DNA from: Emergomyces orientalis
Taxonomy: Eukaryota; Ascomycota; Eurotiomycetes; Onygenales; Ajellomycetaceae
NCBI GenBank assembly: GCA_002110485.1
Contig: MOWL01000053.1
Coordinates: 1-64,000, forward strand
Direction of reading: 5' to 3'
Length of the DNA: 64,000 nucleotides
The stretch's first letter is position 1, and the number at the start of each line of letters is the position of its first letter. A program made the translations under genes and the position numbers. The notes beneath the pieces were generated by a model. It worked only from the letters and a program-made list of their open reading frames with translations, was not told the origin of the DNA and did no database searches. Of the stretch, positions 45,476 through 55,617 are shown piece by piece.

Positions 45476-46072
45476 TCAGCACTGTTTAAAGAGAGGATCT
45501 ATATCATCTCCTGAATCATCAAAAAATAAAGGATCATATGGTGAAGGGCGCTTCTGCTCACGCTCACTGGGAACCTGGTATTTCTCGGCAGTGGATAGCT
45601 GGTGTTGTTCCTCTTTGGGCTGTTGCTCTAAAGTAATCGCGTTAAAGTGGTTGAGTTCAGTACTCCTGTCTAAATACCATGTCAGCAGTCAGGTGTGGGA
45701 GGAACTGAAAAAACTCTCACCTTCTTTTTTCTGGACAACAACAAGTTGATCCTTTTTAGAAATTAACTGTTTGTCCCGACTAAATCACGGTTAGCAAAGG
45801 AAAATACCAAAAGTGATGCTATAGACATACTCTTCCGGACAATCTTTGTCTTTCCCTGAGCCAGTAAGAACTGGCTCCTTGTTCCCGGCATCGGCCATCC
45901 CATGGGTAGGGGTGTTTGGACGTGTTTGGGCATCTCTGGTGATAACAGCGCAGTTGGTGTTATGTATGGACATCGTGATGGACAAAGACGGAGTAGCGAA
46001 GTGTGAAGACTTGCTGAGTTTGAAATTGAGAGTTAGATTTGCAAGATTGCTTGAATGTTTGAACTCATTCAT
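45476..46072 (-). CDS. Small unknown protein, three exons
   Basis: Exons 46072-45831, 45779-45721 and 45669-45476 join in frame to 164 aa with two 51-nt introns (donors GTATGT and GTGAGA; branches GCTAAC and GCTGAC). An internal Met at 45973 is an alternative start. Polar protein; the C-terminus QKRPSPYDPLFFDDSGDDIDPLF parallels that of the truncated gene at 42334-42803, so the two probably share a family. The leader region resembles that of the AAA ATPase at 37380-37460. Product unknown. Confidence 0.5.
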
Positions 46073-46891
46073 GCCGCAGGATTCGGAGGGAATCTTGCCT
46101 CCTTATATGCTGTTGCACCGCTTTGATGAGACATGGCGTGCAGAGGTAGCTACGCATCGGCTCTTAAGATCGAAGAGAGACATTGATTGCGGCTTGCAGT
46201 AGTGAGGTGATCTGCTTAAGCACCTGCGGCACAGTTGTTGAGGTAGGAGACTCTGGCGCATTGTAGGATATGCAAAAGATCTAGACCTGGACATTGTTAA
46301 ACGTTCTGGAGCGTCCACTTTGCCGTAGTTCGGCAAGGTGGATTTCGCATTGAGCTCTTACAGTGGTGATTTTGTGTGTGTTTTCTTTTTTTTTTGGAGT
46401 AACATTCGTGAAATGAAGTGAAAGGAAGTATAGTGAAATGTAATATGATCCCCGAAGTCAAATTGTAATGTAATGAAATGCAATATAATTCAATGTAATG
46501 CAAAGTACCCGAGGCTCGCCTGATAGGAAATATGCAGATATACCCAAGAGCGGGGTGGCGTTACTGCCCTCCAAAAAATTTTAGACTTCAAGCCTAGGCA
46601 AGGATAACATCATTTACCATTGCATTTGAATTTATATGCAACGTTAATCCTTTTCCAGTTCGTTTTGCGAAATTATGCCTCTCGTGTCGTCAGATCATAT
46701 TGCTTTTGTTTGCGTGTCCGCTCTGTTCGCACTTGTCAACTGGATCATTTCCGTATCGCTACTTATTTCGAGTTAACAGGTTTTGGACAGGGTACATTCA
46801 AGGTCATCCTCCTGCATTGAATTATTGAGTGACTCAGTTGCTAACATGGCCTTAGTTCTAACTCTTACAATACCAATAACCGAAGACATCC
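46073..46891. other. Intergenic, includes TGTAATG-type low-complexity patch
   Basis: About 46408-46503 is a degenerate array of GTAATG, GAAATG and related pentamers/hexamers. Similar pentamer-rich patches occur at 48130-48190, 48483-48560 and 48866-48897. Confidence 0.55.
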
Positions 46892-47221
46892 ATGACAGGC
46901 CAGGAACAGTCTGATGAAACGGAAAAGATGGATCCTGAAGCTCCAGTGAGAAGTTTCTTCCTACAGAGATGGTCTTTTGGCTAATACGAAAACATTGACC
47001 AGACAACTTATGATATCTGGAGACCAGCGGATGGAATTTTCAAGGGAGAGAATGTTGCAAAACAGATCACATTTGTATCAAGCAGAGATGGATATGCCGG
47101 GTTTGTGAGAGTTGAAGGTGGTGAAGAAGGATATACAAGTCAGGAACCGAAGACGTTCAATATTCCTCCATGGCATAGTTGCAAGGTCTTAGGCTGCAGG
47201 ATTAAGTTCACTCGAGCTTGA
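46892..47221 (+). pseudogene. Unknown gene with one in-frame stop
   Basis: From ATG 46892 a single frame reads 109 residues apart from one TAA at codon 31 (after RWSFG). Segments such as YENIDQTTYDIWRPADGIF and ITFVSSRDGYAGFVRVEGG look protein-like, and composition supports former coding. The TAA might be circumvented by splicing, but no intron is evident. Product not recognised. Confidence 0.35.
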
Positions 47222-47418
47222 GGTCCGATAACTGAAATTTGTGAATTGCTTCCATCAACACTGTCTGGTCAACCACAATGTTGCATGAGCCATCCTCCTC
47301 GCCTGTTGGGACAAAGATTGTTATGCAACCTGATGTTTTCCCACCTTGTTCTCGCTCGGTTTTCCATTGTTGACTAGTGTATATACCTTCTAGAACTGTT
47401 TCGAGGAAGGAAGAAAGA

Positions 47419-48051
47419 TCATTCGGTCGAATAAGTGAATACGCGAATTGGATTTCTGCTAGTGATCAGCGCCGTCATGTGGAAGGGACAACTTTTTTGC
47501 TCACGTCTGCGTTCTTCTATGAAAGAGATTAGCATCAAGCTGTTTAAGCAATGAGTGGATGACAAACTCTGAGGAAATAAAGCCTGGATGAAGCCCTGGT
47601 AATTGGGGTTACCAGCGAAGCCTTGTTCTGCTGAAGTTGAGTCAAACAGCCTCTTAGTTGTAGTCCTTAAGCTAAAGCGGAAAAGCCTATAGTCCTCGAG
47701 GTTGACTAAATAATCGACAGTTTTATCGAAGCGTGTTTTCGCGCATTCAGTTGGTGGAATAGTCAATATAATCGCGAGGAACAAATGATTATCCGCATCT
47801 TGAATGGCTCTATATGTTCGACGTGCTCGACTCTGCCGCCATGTAGTCACTTCATTACTCCGAGGACATTCATTCGGCCCTAAAAAAAAGAAACTTAAAC
47901 GATTTTTCAAAACTGCTTGGTCCGCTCGTGTCAAGCCATCCACATTCAACTGTTTGACTTTGTCGTTAATCTTGACAAGGTTTGTATTGATATCTTCGTC
48001 GGAATGCGCGGCGATTGGAAGTTGCGGCTCACAAGAGACGATATGTGCCAT
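47419..48051 (-). CDS. Unknown protein, 210 aa
   Basis: Single-exon ORF. The longer frame starts at 48147 but the Met at 48051 (MAHIVSCEPQLPIAAH) is preferred. The middle is helical and basic (LNVDGLTRADQAVLKNRLSFF, RQSRARRTYRAIQDADNHLFLAIIL), followed by NLEDYRLFRFSLRTTTKRLF. No signal peptide, membrane segment or known motif. The frame is clean over 600 bp, which by chance is unlikely at this composition. Confidence 0.5.
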   Translation of the reverse strand: MAHIVSCEPQLPIAAHSDEDINTNLVKINDKVKQLNVDGLTRADQAVLKNRLSFFFLGPNECPRSNEVTTWRQSRARRTYRAIQDADNHLFLAIILTIPPTECAKTRFDKTVDYLVNLEDYRLFRFSLRTTTKRLFDSTSAEQGFAGNPNYQGFIQALFPQSLSSTHCLNSLMLISFIEERRREQKSCPFHMTALITSRNPIRVFTYSTE

Positions 48052-49343
48052 AGATGTAGAGTTAGGAATGGTGTTAGAAAATGATTGTCGGGATATGCGA
48101 TGGAATGGGCTCTCGTCGGAATTTAAATAGACTACATTATATTCCATGTCGTTGCATTACATTAGATTATATTTCACATGATCAAATATCCTGCCTAATA
48201 TTATTGGCCCGTGGTGGCCGACTCGTGTTTCATTTGCATTAGCTGAGAACAGGCAACTGCGCACGGATCCCTATTTAAGGAAGTGAGTGCTATTGGGCCT
48301 CATTTCGCCCCCACACCTTTCAATATGTGCTCTTGACTCAACCAAGAGCATTCTTTCCTGGAGGACCTAACGACTTATTGTGAAAATTGGCCCCCGCCTT
48401 TGGCGCAATAATTCTGAACGTCTAGAAAGCCAATTTGGGCGTTAAAGCAAGTTGAATCGGCAGAAGCCAATCATAACACGATGTAATGTACTTTTAGTGT
48501 AGCGAAATAAAATGTAAATAAATACAATCTTGTCATAAAAATGTAATGTAATGTAATGAAGGCGGGGAACGCATAATTGGGTGGGAAGATCCATGCCTCC
48601 AATGCCCCGATGCCCGATTGCTGGGTGCTGATGATATCGGGTCACATGATCCCTGCCGACAGACCGAGAAGAATTGCTCAACCTGGTCGACTGAGTTGTG
48701 CCTCGAGCTATGCGGACCCGATGTCATTACCATGTGTGGTCAACGCTCTTTTACATAGAAATAAATGTGCCATATTAAAGGGTCCTCATCCTCTCTTAAA
48801 TTCCTGCTAAGTTGCTAACATCAGTTGAAAAAAGATATGACATTTCGGCTTTTCGTCTCTATTATTGCATTGCATTGCATTGCATTGTATTGCATTGCGC
48901 TCAATTAAGACGCCCTCGATCAGCATGCTCTGGGATTCCTGTTTCGCCCTCCTTTCAACTCCGCCAATCTGTTCCCTCCTCCTTCCGCTTGTTCAGCACC
49001 AACAGTGACCAATATGAGATTGGCAAATCCTCGGATTACCGCATACTGATTGCTCCAAAATGCTTTGATGTCGAGTCCCATTGTTCCAAGCCGCAATGGA
49101 GGGAAGGGAAGGGGGAAGGGGGTAGGGGGCCTCATGCCGCTGTTTATAAAACGGATCTCGCTCCCTGGATGTATTTACAATCATTACACCTCAATAGCAC
49201 GCCTAGGTTTCAGTGTCTGCGGCTTGCCTTGACAATGACTGGATCCCTCAATTCACACCAACACACTCCCTCCAAACCAATCGAAGCGAAATCGAACACA
49301 TATCTGTGTTTGGAGCTGTTGCAGCATACCCCAATCCTGGATT
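48052..49343. other. Intergenic with pentamer microsatellites
   Basis: Pentamer arrays of the (TGTAA)n/(ATTGC)n kind at about 48130-48190, 48483-48560 and 48866-48897. An ORF overlapping 48812-49564 in another frame is not favoured. Confidence 0.5.
48866..48897. repeat. (ATTGC)n microsatellite
   Basis: Six pentamer units with one T-for-C variant. Confidence 0.85.
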
Positions 49344-50058
49344 GTGAAGCGGCTGAGAAGCGACAGTCCATCTGGTCAGTCTTCTTCTGGCATGAAGAAG
49401 GGCCACAACCCCATGTCTCGCCTCTACGTGCTTTTGCGAGACGCGTACTGCAGCAGCTTTCGGCTCTCAAACGAAAGCTTTTATTACGCTTGCAAAGCAT
49501 GTGGGCAGCAACCAACTCAGCCGGTCGGAGGATCAGTATCGTCCTCCCAATTTGCGGACTCTAGCCATCGCTTTCGTGTAACATGTACTCGTGAATTTTC
49601 TGTGGTTCAGTCCATGGACTTCTCAGGAGGTACGTACGTCAGCGGTCGTACGATTTCCATAACCTCGAAGAACGGGAATCTCCTTCAGTCAGACGATCTT
49701 TTCACCGTCAAACGTACGAGCACGAGACGAGACGTGGAACCTGTGCCTCGGGAAACGTGGTCGCGGCCCTTTGAAGGGAAAGGAGAAGAACGTAAGCCGT
49801 CAGAATTGCGTCGCAATATCGCCCAAGGGACGCAGCCAGATATTGAAGCTGAAAATTGGCGTAAGAACCACCTTTCTGTCCCTATTCCCCGCCCTCCCCT
49901 CAGTTATTTTATCGGCGAATATTAAATCTCGCTCAGGTCTGTTAAACACTACATTCTACGGAGAACCGCCAACAAGGAAGCGGCGGCGATCAATGCAAAG
50001 TGAGCGAGGGATTGAACATCCTTTAAAGAAGAGAGCTGGATCAAGCTTTGATCACTAG
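49344..50058 (+). CDS. Unknown basic protein, probably nuclear, two exons
   Basis: Exons 49344-49860 and 49937-50058 join across a 76-nt intron (GTAAGA...GCTCAG) to 212 aa. The N-terminus KRLRSDSPSGQSSSG and the C-terminus (PPTRKRRRSMQSER, HPLKKRAGSS) look like nuclear localisation signals. A CKACGQQPTQ pair of cysteines is not enough for a zinc site. The second exon is in frame only after splicing. Family not recognised. Confidence 0.5.
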
Positions 50059-50312
50059 GTGAACTAATCCGGTTCGAATCCATCAAGGAGTGCGGTTGGA
50101 AGAAGTGGGTAGCAAAATAATCCACAGAACTTGAGATTGATGATTATCTTTCCTTCTCTTCATATTTGTAGTTTCTATAAATGTAGTCATTTCAAGACTG
50201 TTCCGCGGGTGCTCCGTGATGGGATTGGCTTACATTTGAACAAGATGTCATACTAAGGCAAGACCTGACTGTGGACTAAGCAATATTTCATGGAATTGAG
50301 CAATACGTGTTA

Positions 50313-50680
50313 GGGAGGTTTAGCCAGCCAAATTTATCGGTTCGGTTCGGTTGTGGGTCTCTATAGAGAGAATATTACTGGCAGTTCATTTTTGCGCTAG
50401 ATAATAAAAAGACTCTCATCTCCACCCAACCGAACAGCATTATAAGTAACGTTCATATACGTTCGGGAACTAACATGAACTAACTTGACCTGATTAGTCC
50501 GCTGAAATCTTGAGTTTATTACTTGTGCCCACAAAACAGGCAGATCCTCAGCATCCTGATGGCATTCAAATTCAGATGATTAATATCTTATTAATCAGAA
50601 GCTGGTGGCTTGCCCTAATAGCAGCTAGAAAACGGGCCCCACCCAACCGAACCGAACAGTAAAAACTGGCTAAACCTCCC
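50313..50680. mobile_element. 368-bp MITE with TA target duplication
   Basis: Terminal inverted repeats of roughly 45 bp: GGGAGGTTTAGCCAG at the left end and CTGGCTAAACCTCCC at the right, each followed inward by TTCGGTTCGGTTG or its complement. TA flanks both ends (50311-50312 and 50681-50682), as for Tc1/mariner-type elements. No coding capacity. It lies between the gene ending at 50058 and the kinase fragment at 50854. Confidence 0.8.
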
Positions 50681-50853
50681 TATTGAAGCAAGCAAATCAT
50701 TCACCGAAACTCCGACCATGGATGGATTGATATTTCCTTTTTCAGCTTAGCGCCTACATATTCTCTCGGAAACGACCAAAACAACCACAGAACAACCCTA
50801 TATTACTCATTGACTTCGTAATTCATATCTTCTGACATTAGAACCGCTTCCAG

Positions 50854-51006
50854 GATGGAAGATGAGTTGGCCTCGCTGCGAAGGGAGTTACGTCTCGAAA
50901 GAAGTCGCCGAGAGAATGCAGAGGCACAAGCCAAGGAGCAGCAACTCCGAGAAGAAGAGCAGCGACGCCGAGAAGAGGCTGAACGACGACTCGCGACTGT
51001 TTCATG
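50854..51006 (+). pseudogene. N-terminal fragment of a FUNK1-type kinase gene
   Basis: Fifty codons (MEDELASLRRELRLERSRR, EEQRRREEAERRLATVS) form an Arg/Glu coiled coil like residues 1-60 of the intact kinase at 52855, then stop. No kinase domain follows. Interpreted as a truncated duplicate, although short coiled coils can resemble each other by chance. Confidence 0.4.
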
Positions 51007-51197
51007 ATAGCTCCTTGGAGTCAGAGTGATGGGACAAATATGGGTACGGCACAGGAGTGGACGCCTCTAATTGGTTGTTCAAATATTCCACAAGTCACGT
51101 GTAGGTATCACAGGCAGACTCTGGCCAAATAACAATCACAAATACTGCCTGCAAACGCAGCCAGCCGAAGCTTCCTCCACATACTTATATTGCTAAT

Positions 51198-52138
51198 ATG
51201 GCAGAATTATCACCAGATGAAAGTAGGGTCATCAAAAATCATCCTTTAGCCAAGTCACTCAGGGGCGCTGAAGGCTCAGTTCCACATCCTCCACCTACAA
51301 AAGACCACTTGGTAGCTCTCCGGCAAAAACATGGCCACACTCTCCGGCAGTTAATAATGCAGTATGCCACTTGGCTCGGATTCACTAGAGATGACGCCGC
51401 TATTTTCTTAAAAAACTTGGACCTCGTAAAAGTGGTCCTCACAGTCCCACACTTGTGCCTAGTGTGGAGTACCCCAAAATCAAAGCTGGAAGCACTTGGA
51501 TCAGCCCGTAATCCGATGAGGAGCCGTCCACGTGGGTCGATCGATGGTTTCGTGGCTAATGCCTGCTCAATATTGAGATTATATGAAGCAGTATTGACTC
51601 CACCTAGGTCCTCACCGTTAGCTATTTCTCATTCCAGGAACATTTGCGGCATCAGGTCAAATTCTATCTCGCTGCTTGCGCACGGTCTCCTTCCCAACCA
51701 ATCTACACTCCTTTTAGCAGCATGCTCCGCAAATTCAGAGCCCCAAAATCATCAACGGATGATGAACTGAGATATATATGCTCCGGAGAGGTATGTTCCC
51801 GCCTCCTACTTAAAAATGGCATTTACTATAGGATCTAACAGAAGTAGCTCGGTTGCGATGCGTGCAAGATCGAATCAGGACCTCAAAAAGAAATAATAGC
51901 TCCAACCTCCCCCCCTACAGGCACAGTTGCGGTCATAGTCGACATATCCAACCAAGGTGGTGCTCTCAAAGTTCACCGGACGTCAGACAATAGTTGGGGG
52001 AATGTGTTTATTGGCATGATTGGATCAGATGACGATGAAGAAAACATCAAGAGCCTAGTTATTGTGCCTTGGGATGCCGCATGGTATTATCGTTCTATCG
52101 GAGATATAAAATTAAAGTATGTTGTAAAGGGACGTTAG
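51198..52138 (+). CDS. Unknown protein, 278 aa, three exons
   Basis: Exons 51198-51590, 51638-51790 and 51848-52138 join in frame; introns of 47 and 57 nt with GTATTG and GTATGT donors and a TCTAACAG branch-acceptor block. Exon one: KDHLVALRQKHGHTLRQLIM, then DGFVANACSILRLYEA. Exon two: a basic helix. Exon three: GCDAC, VAVIVDISNQGGALKVHR, SDDDEENIKSLVIVPWDAAW. I do not recognise the family; the alternation of charged helices and late beta-type segments suggests a soluble protein. The last 27 bp overlap the convergent ORF ending at 52112. Confidence 0.6.
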
Positions 52139-52435
52139 GCCATGATTATTGAAGGAATACTTGATGGCGCTGTGCACTGAAATATACTCACCCTTCCTGT
52201 AGATGGGCTCATGGACAGCGAGGACAAGCGACACGATTGATCTAACAAATACTAAAAGTCCTACTCCTATCTGGCATAGGATGACCTGATTCAATGAAGC
52301 AAGTCGCCCAGTATTCCCAAGTGCCATCGAACCCAACCACACTGCGTGGCCGCCTCCACTGCAGATAGTCGCTGCCACAGATGCAGAGAACTGGAATATG
52401 CGATGCGCTTCCACATCCCTTTGGTCATGATTCAT
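52112..52435 (-). CDS. Small membrane protein, possibly truncated
   Basis: From Met 52435 (MNHDQRDVEAHRIFQF) about 107 codons with two hydrophobic stretches: FSASVAATICSGGGHAVWLG and QVILCQIGVGLLVFVRSIVSLVLAVH. A GTGAGT follows the codons for IYRKG at about 52189-52194, so the original gene may have spliced to a lost exon, and the present C-terminus may be intronic. Product unknown. Its 3' end overlaps the gene at 51198-52138 on the opposite strand. Confidence 0.45.
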   Translation of the reverse strand: MNHDQRDVEAHRIFQFSASVAATICSGGGHAVWLGSMALGNTGRLASLNQVILCQIGVGLLVFVRSIVSLVLAVHEPIYRKGEYISVHSAIKYSFNNHGLTSLYNIL

Positions 52436-52854
52436 AGAAATTGTAGAGAATCCTCCCATCATTTACATTATAAGTCTACTCTTATATATCCTAGAAGCCA
52501 TCAGGGTGATCTCCAACGCTGTAGTGGCTGGGAGGAAGTTCGTGTTAAAGTAATATCGCATCCGACCCCATCCAAACATATATCAACCATTACTTTTTGA
52601 CTACAAGTATAAGTCGGCAAAGCGGGCTGCCTCTGGGGTTTTGCAAAAAGGAATAGATAGGACTTGAACAGTGATGTCGTATCACTATGACGTTTGGTGC
52701 GGGTAAACGTTGATCCGTGTTATTTTGGGCGACACGCCTGGCACTATATCTCGTTTCCTGTTCCGACCACCTCACCTCTAGCCACTAAATTCCTGGTACC
52801 CAATTTTATTTTATTTTATTTTATTTTTTGATATAACTCTTTTATCCCTCTCTA

Positions 52855-55218
52855 ATGGCCGATGACAGTTCACCAGATTACAAGGCTCTCTTCCTTAGAG
52901 CGGAAGCGGAACGAAGGCAGGCAGAAGAATTGAGAAGGCAGGCAGAAGAGCGAGAGAGACACGAAGGAGAGTTGCGAAGGCAGGCAGAAGAGCGAGAAAG
53001 ACACGAAGGAGAGTTGCGAAGGCAGGCAGAAGAGCGAGGGGCACGGGAAGCAGTGTGGCGAAGGGAGGCAGAAGAATCGAGAATGCAGGCAGAAGAGCGA
53101 GAGGCAGAGGTAAAAGTGCGCAGCCAGCCGACAACACTCGAAGAGCTCATCAAAGGTTGTCATGATTCATTCTCCCGGCCTTTGCAGGTTGGAACGCCAT
53201 CCCACTCCACAAAGGGGAGTATTCCACCACCCACTGGGAAGTACTGCCCAACGAGCCTTCGCTTTTGGTCAAGTTGTCCGGTTCAACTGCAAGAAATTTA
53301 TGATTCGGTTTTCACTGACCTCCAACCAGCTGGAAAAGACGCACCTCGGCTATTCACATCTCTCCTTGTACTAAATGAACTTGGTCGGCGGTATTCTAGC
53401 CGAAAACTACGAAGTGAAAAGGATCTGGAACACTACGAGCGAACCGCTGTGGAAGATCATGTCCATGATATCATAGCCGAGCTATGCAAAATACCTGATG
53501 CTCGAGAGAGGTTCCGGCTTGGAGATGGGATCATGTTTGAAAATCATGAAAATCTTCTACAGACATCAGAAGAGTCAGAGGTACAGCTGCTTGATGAATC
53601 CAGCACAAAAAATCCTAAACCAGATTCATTCTGTATTCATCGGATCAACGGTTCCACCAATACTTTGATTACGACAGTCGAGTATAAGCCGCCACACAAG
53701 CTCTCGGTTGAAAATCTCCGAACGGGTCTTCGATCGATGAAGCTCTGGGAAGAGATTGTTAAATCAGACACAATCCCCAAGAGCGATGAGCTGAACAAGG
53801 ATGAAAAGTTGAGATATAATGCGGAACAGCTGACATGCTCAGTTTTGGTTCAGGAGTATCATGTCATGATCCAAGCTGGGCTGGAGTACTCCTACATAAC
53901 TAATGGATTTGCTATTGTTCTTCTTCGTGTTCCATACAGCGATCCTAGTACACTCTATTACTATCTCTGTGAACCAAACATGGATGTGATTTCAGAAAAT
54001 CCTGGGGTCTTGTATCAGTCAAAGACAGCTATTGCCAGAATATTATGTCTCTGTCTGATGTCCTTTCTCTCGGATATCCGTGACCAGAAGTGGCGAAATG
54101 CTGCAAGATCCCAGCTCCATATATGGAAGACAAGTTTTGACTTTACACGGTCGCAAATCCCCGATGACGAGCTGCAACAGACTCCTCCAGGATCGGAATA
54201 TGCAAGCTCGGAATATATGCCCTCTGAACATCTACCATCATCTCCGTTACAACCCGGCCATCGAGTTTCTACCCGATCTCAAACCACCTGTGCACCAATG
54301 GATACCTCGCCTTTGAGTGATCATATGGATTCTTCCGACTCCGACTCTAACCAAGCAGCGCACGGCCGGAAGCGGGGCATCAGCCAAGTGATGTCCTCCC
54401 CGCCCAGCCAGCGTTCATCGGCGCGCCCAGCAGGTCCTAGGCCATCGAGCGGCCAGAGCCAACACACGGCACGTTACTGTACGCAGCGATGCTTATTGGG
54501 TTTGCAACAGGGAGGTGAATTGGACCATCAATGCCCTAATGTTTCTCTCCACCGGCGAGGCCAGAATGATGATCGACATTGTATCGATGCAAGGAAGCTT
54601 GTGCAGATACTGAATGAACAGCTCGATCGTGACCTTGATCATAACTGCACACCATTTGGGACTTGTGGATCGTATGGTGCACCCTTCAAGATCACTTGTG
54701 CTACATATGGCTACACTCTTGTTGGAAAGGGGACAACAGCCGGGCTATGGAAAGTTGTCTCACGTGAAGCAGAAATATACCGGGTTCTTCGGAAAGCGCA
54801 GTGTTCTGCTGTCCCTGTATTTCTGGGGACGATTGATTTGAAATTGTTCCTTTTCCTCCATGGTGCTGGGGACATCCGCCATATGCTTCTCATGGGTTGG
54901 GCGGGGGAAAGTATAGAGAACGTCAAAGACAAGGAAGTGCTAAGTCGTGAGATTTCCAGGTCGAAGAAGGAAATCCGCATGCTAGGAGTGGTACATAAAG
55001 ACCTGCGGTCTGCCAACATGTTATGGAATGACGAGCTGCGCCGGGTCCTGATCATAGACTTTCACCGGTCCGGCATAGACAGGCGCCCGATGAACAAGCG
55101 GGTTGGTTCCTTGAAAAGGTCACTGCATCAGGTGGGCAGGTCGAAACGACCCTGTAATAACAGTGGCTGGACTGGGCATATCTCCATGACAGAGTCAGAC
55201 GTCCAGAGTAGCGCCTGA
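52855..55218 (+). CDS. FUNK1-type protein kinase with PD-(D/E)XK-like segment
   Basis: A single-exon ORF of 787 aa. Residues 15-90 are an Arg/Glu coiled coil with a 14-residue tandem repeat (RRQAEERERHEGEL). At 256-278, PD...EYK is spaced like a PD-(D/E)XK nuclease signature within a folded region (about 170-420). A Ser/Pro/Arg-rich linker (about 435-560) leads to the kinase part: a glycine-containing loop, REAEIYRVLRKA, the catalytic loop HKDLRSANML (about 714-722) and IIDFH (about 735), where DFH replaces DFG. FUNK1 proteins are fungus-specific kinases, often multicopy. The C-terminus after DFH is short (about 50 residues), so the C-lobe may be incomplete. Uninterrupted frame and coding-like composition. 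Confidence 0.75.
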   Translation: MADDSSPDYKALFLRAEAERRQAEELRRQAEERERHEGELRRQAEERERHEGELRRQAEERGAREAVWRREAEESRMQAEEREAEVKVRSQPTTLEELIKGCHDSFSRPLQVGTPSHSTKGSIPPPTGKYCPTSLRFWSSCPVQLQEIYDSVFTDLQPAGKDAPRLFTSLLVLNELGRRYSSRKLRSEKDLEHYERTAVEDHVHDIIAELCKIPDARERFRLGDGIMFENHENLLQTSEESEVQLLDESSTKNPKPDSFCIHRINGSTNTLITTVEYKPPHKLSVENLRTGLRSMKLWEEIVKSDTIPKSDELNKDEKLRYNAEQLTCSVLVQEYHVMIQAGLEYSYITNGFAIVLLRVPYSDPSTLYYYLCEPNMDVISENPGVLYQSKTAIARILCLCLMSFLSDIRDQKWRNAARSQLHIWKTSFDFTRSQIPDDELQQTPPGSEYASSEYMPSEHLPSSPLQPGHRVSTRSQTTCAPMDTSPLSDHMDSSDSDSNQAAHGRKRGISQVMSSPPSQRSSARPAGPRPSSGQSQHTARYCTQRCLLGLQQGGELDHQCPNVSLHRRGQNDDRHCIDARKLVQILNEQLDRDLDHNCTPFGTCGSYGAPFKITCATYGYTLVGKGTTAGLWKVVSREAEIYRVLRKAQCSAVPVFLGTIDLKLFLFLHGAGDIRHMLLMGWAGESIENVKDKEVLSREISRSKKEIRMLGVVHKDLRSANMLWNDELRRVLIIDFHRSGIDRRPMNKRVGSLKRSLHQVGRSKRPCNNSGWTGHISMTESDVQSSA

Positions 55219-55617
55219 ATGGTAGGGCAGTGTTGAGTGAGAGTTGTGAGACGGGCCTGAAGATGCTCTTGTCTTCTTGTCAAATTGTTCTTTATTTGTC
55301 TTTGGATTGGATTGTCTAAAGACATATGACTTTCACCAATCGATTTTCCTATCCAGACTTTAAGTTTTTACATCTAAGAATAGAATATCTACATAGCAGA
55401 CGTGGAAAAATCCAGATGACAATTGCCGCATGTGGCCTGCGTAGACCACGCCCCTGTCAACTGGCCCATTCCTCAAATCGGAAACAACTCGGGCATATTT
55501 CACCGAGGTTAGTGGTGTAAAGCGCTAGTGAAATGGGCCTTCATGGCTGTGAACTGAGCTTCAGGGGTACGTAGAAGATTGGCTTTTGTATGATATGACA
55601 AACTACATGTTCCCGAT
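55219..55617. other. Intergenic between convergent genes
   Basis: Short, no ORF or repeat of note. Confidence 0.5.

Noticed and set aside
45246..45749. 167-codon plus-strand ORF
   Set aside because: It is antisense to the spliced gene at 45476-46072, whose three exons join cleanly; the plus-strand frame has no protein-like pattern.
50060..50085. tRNA T-loop-like GGTTCGAATCC
   Set aside because: The flanking bases do not form a five-pair T-stem and no acceptor or anticodon arm could be built around it.
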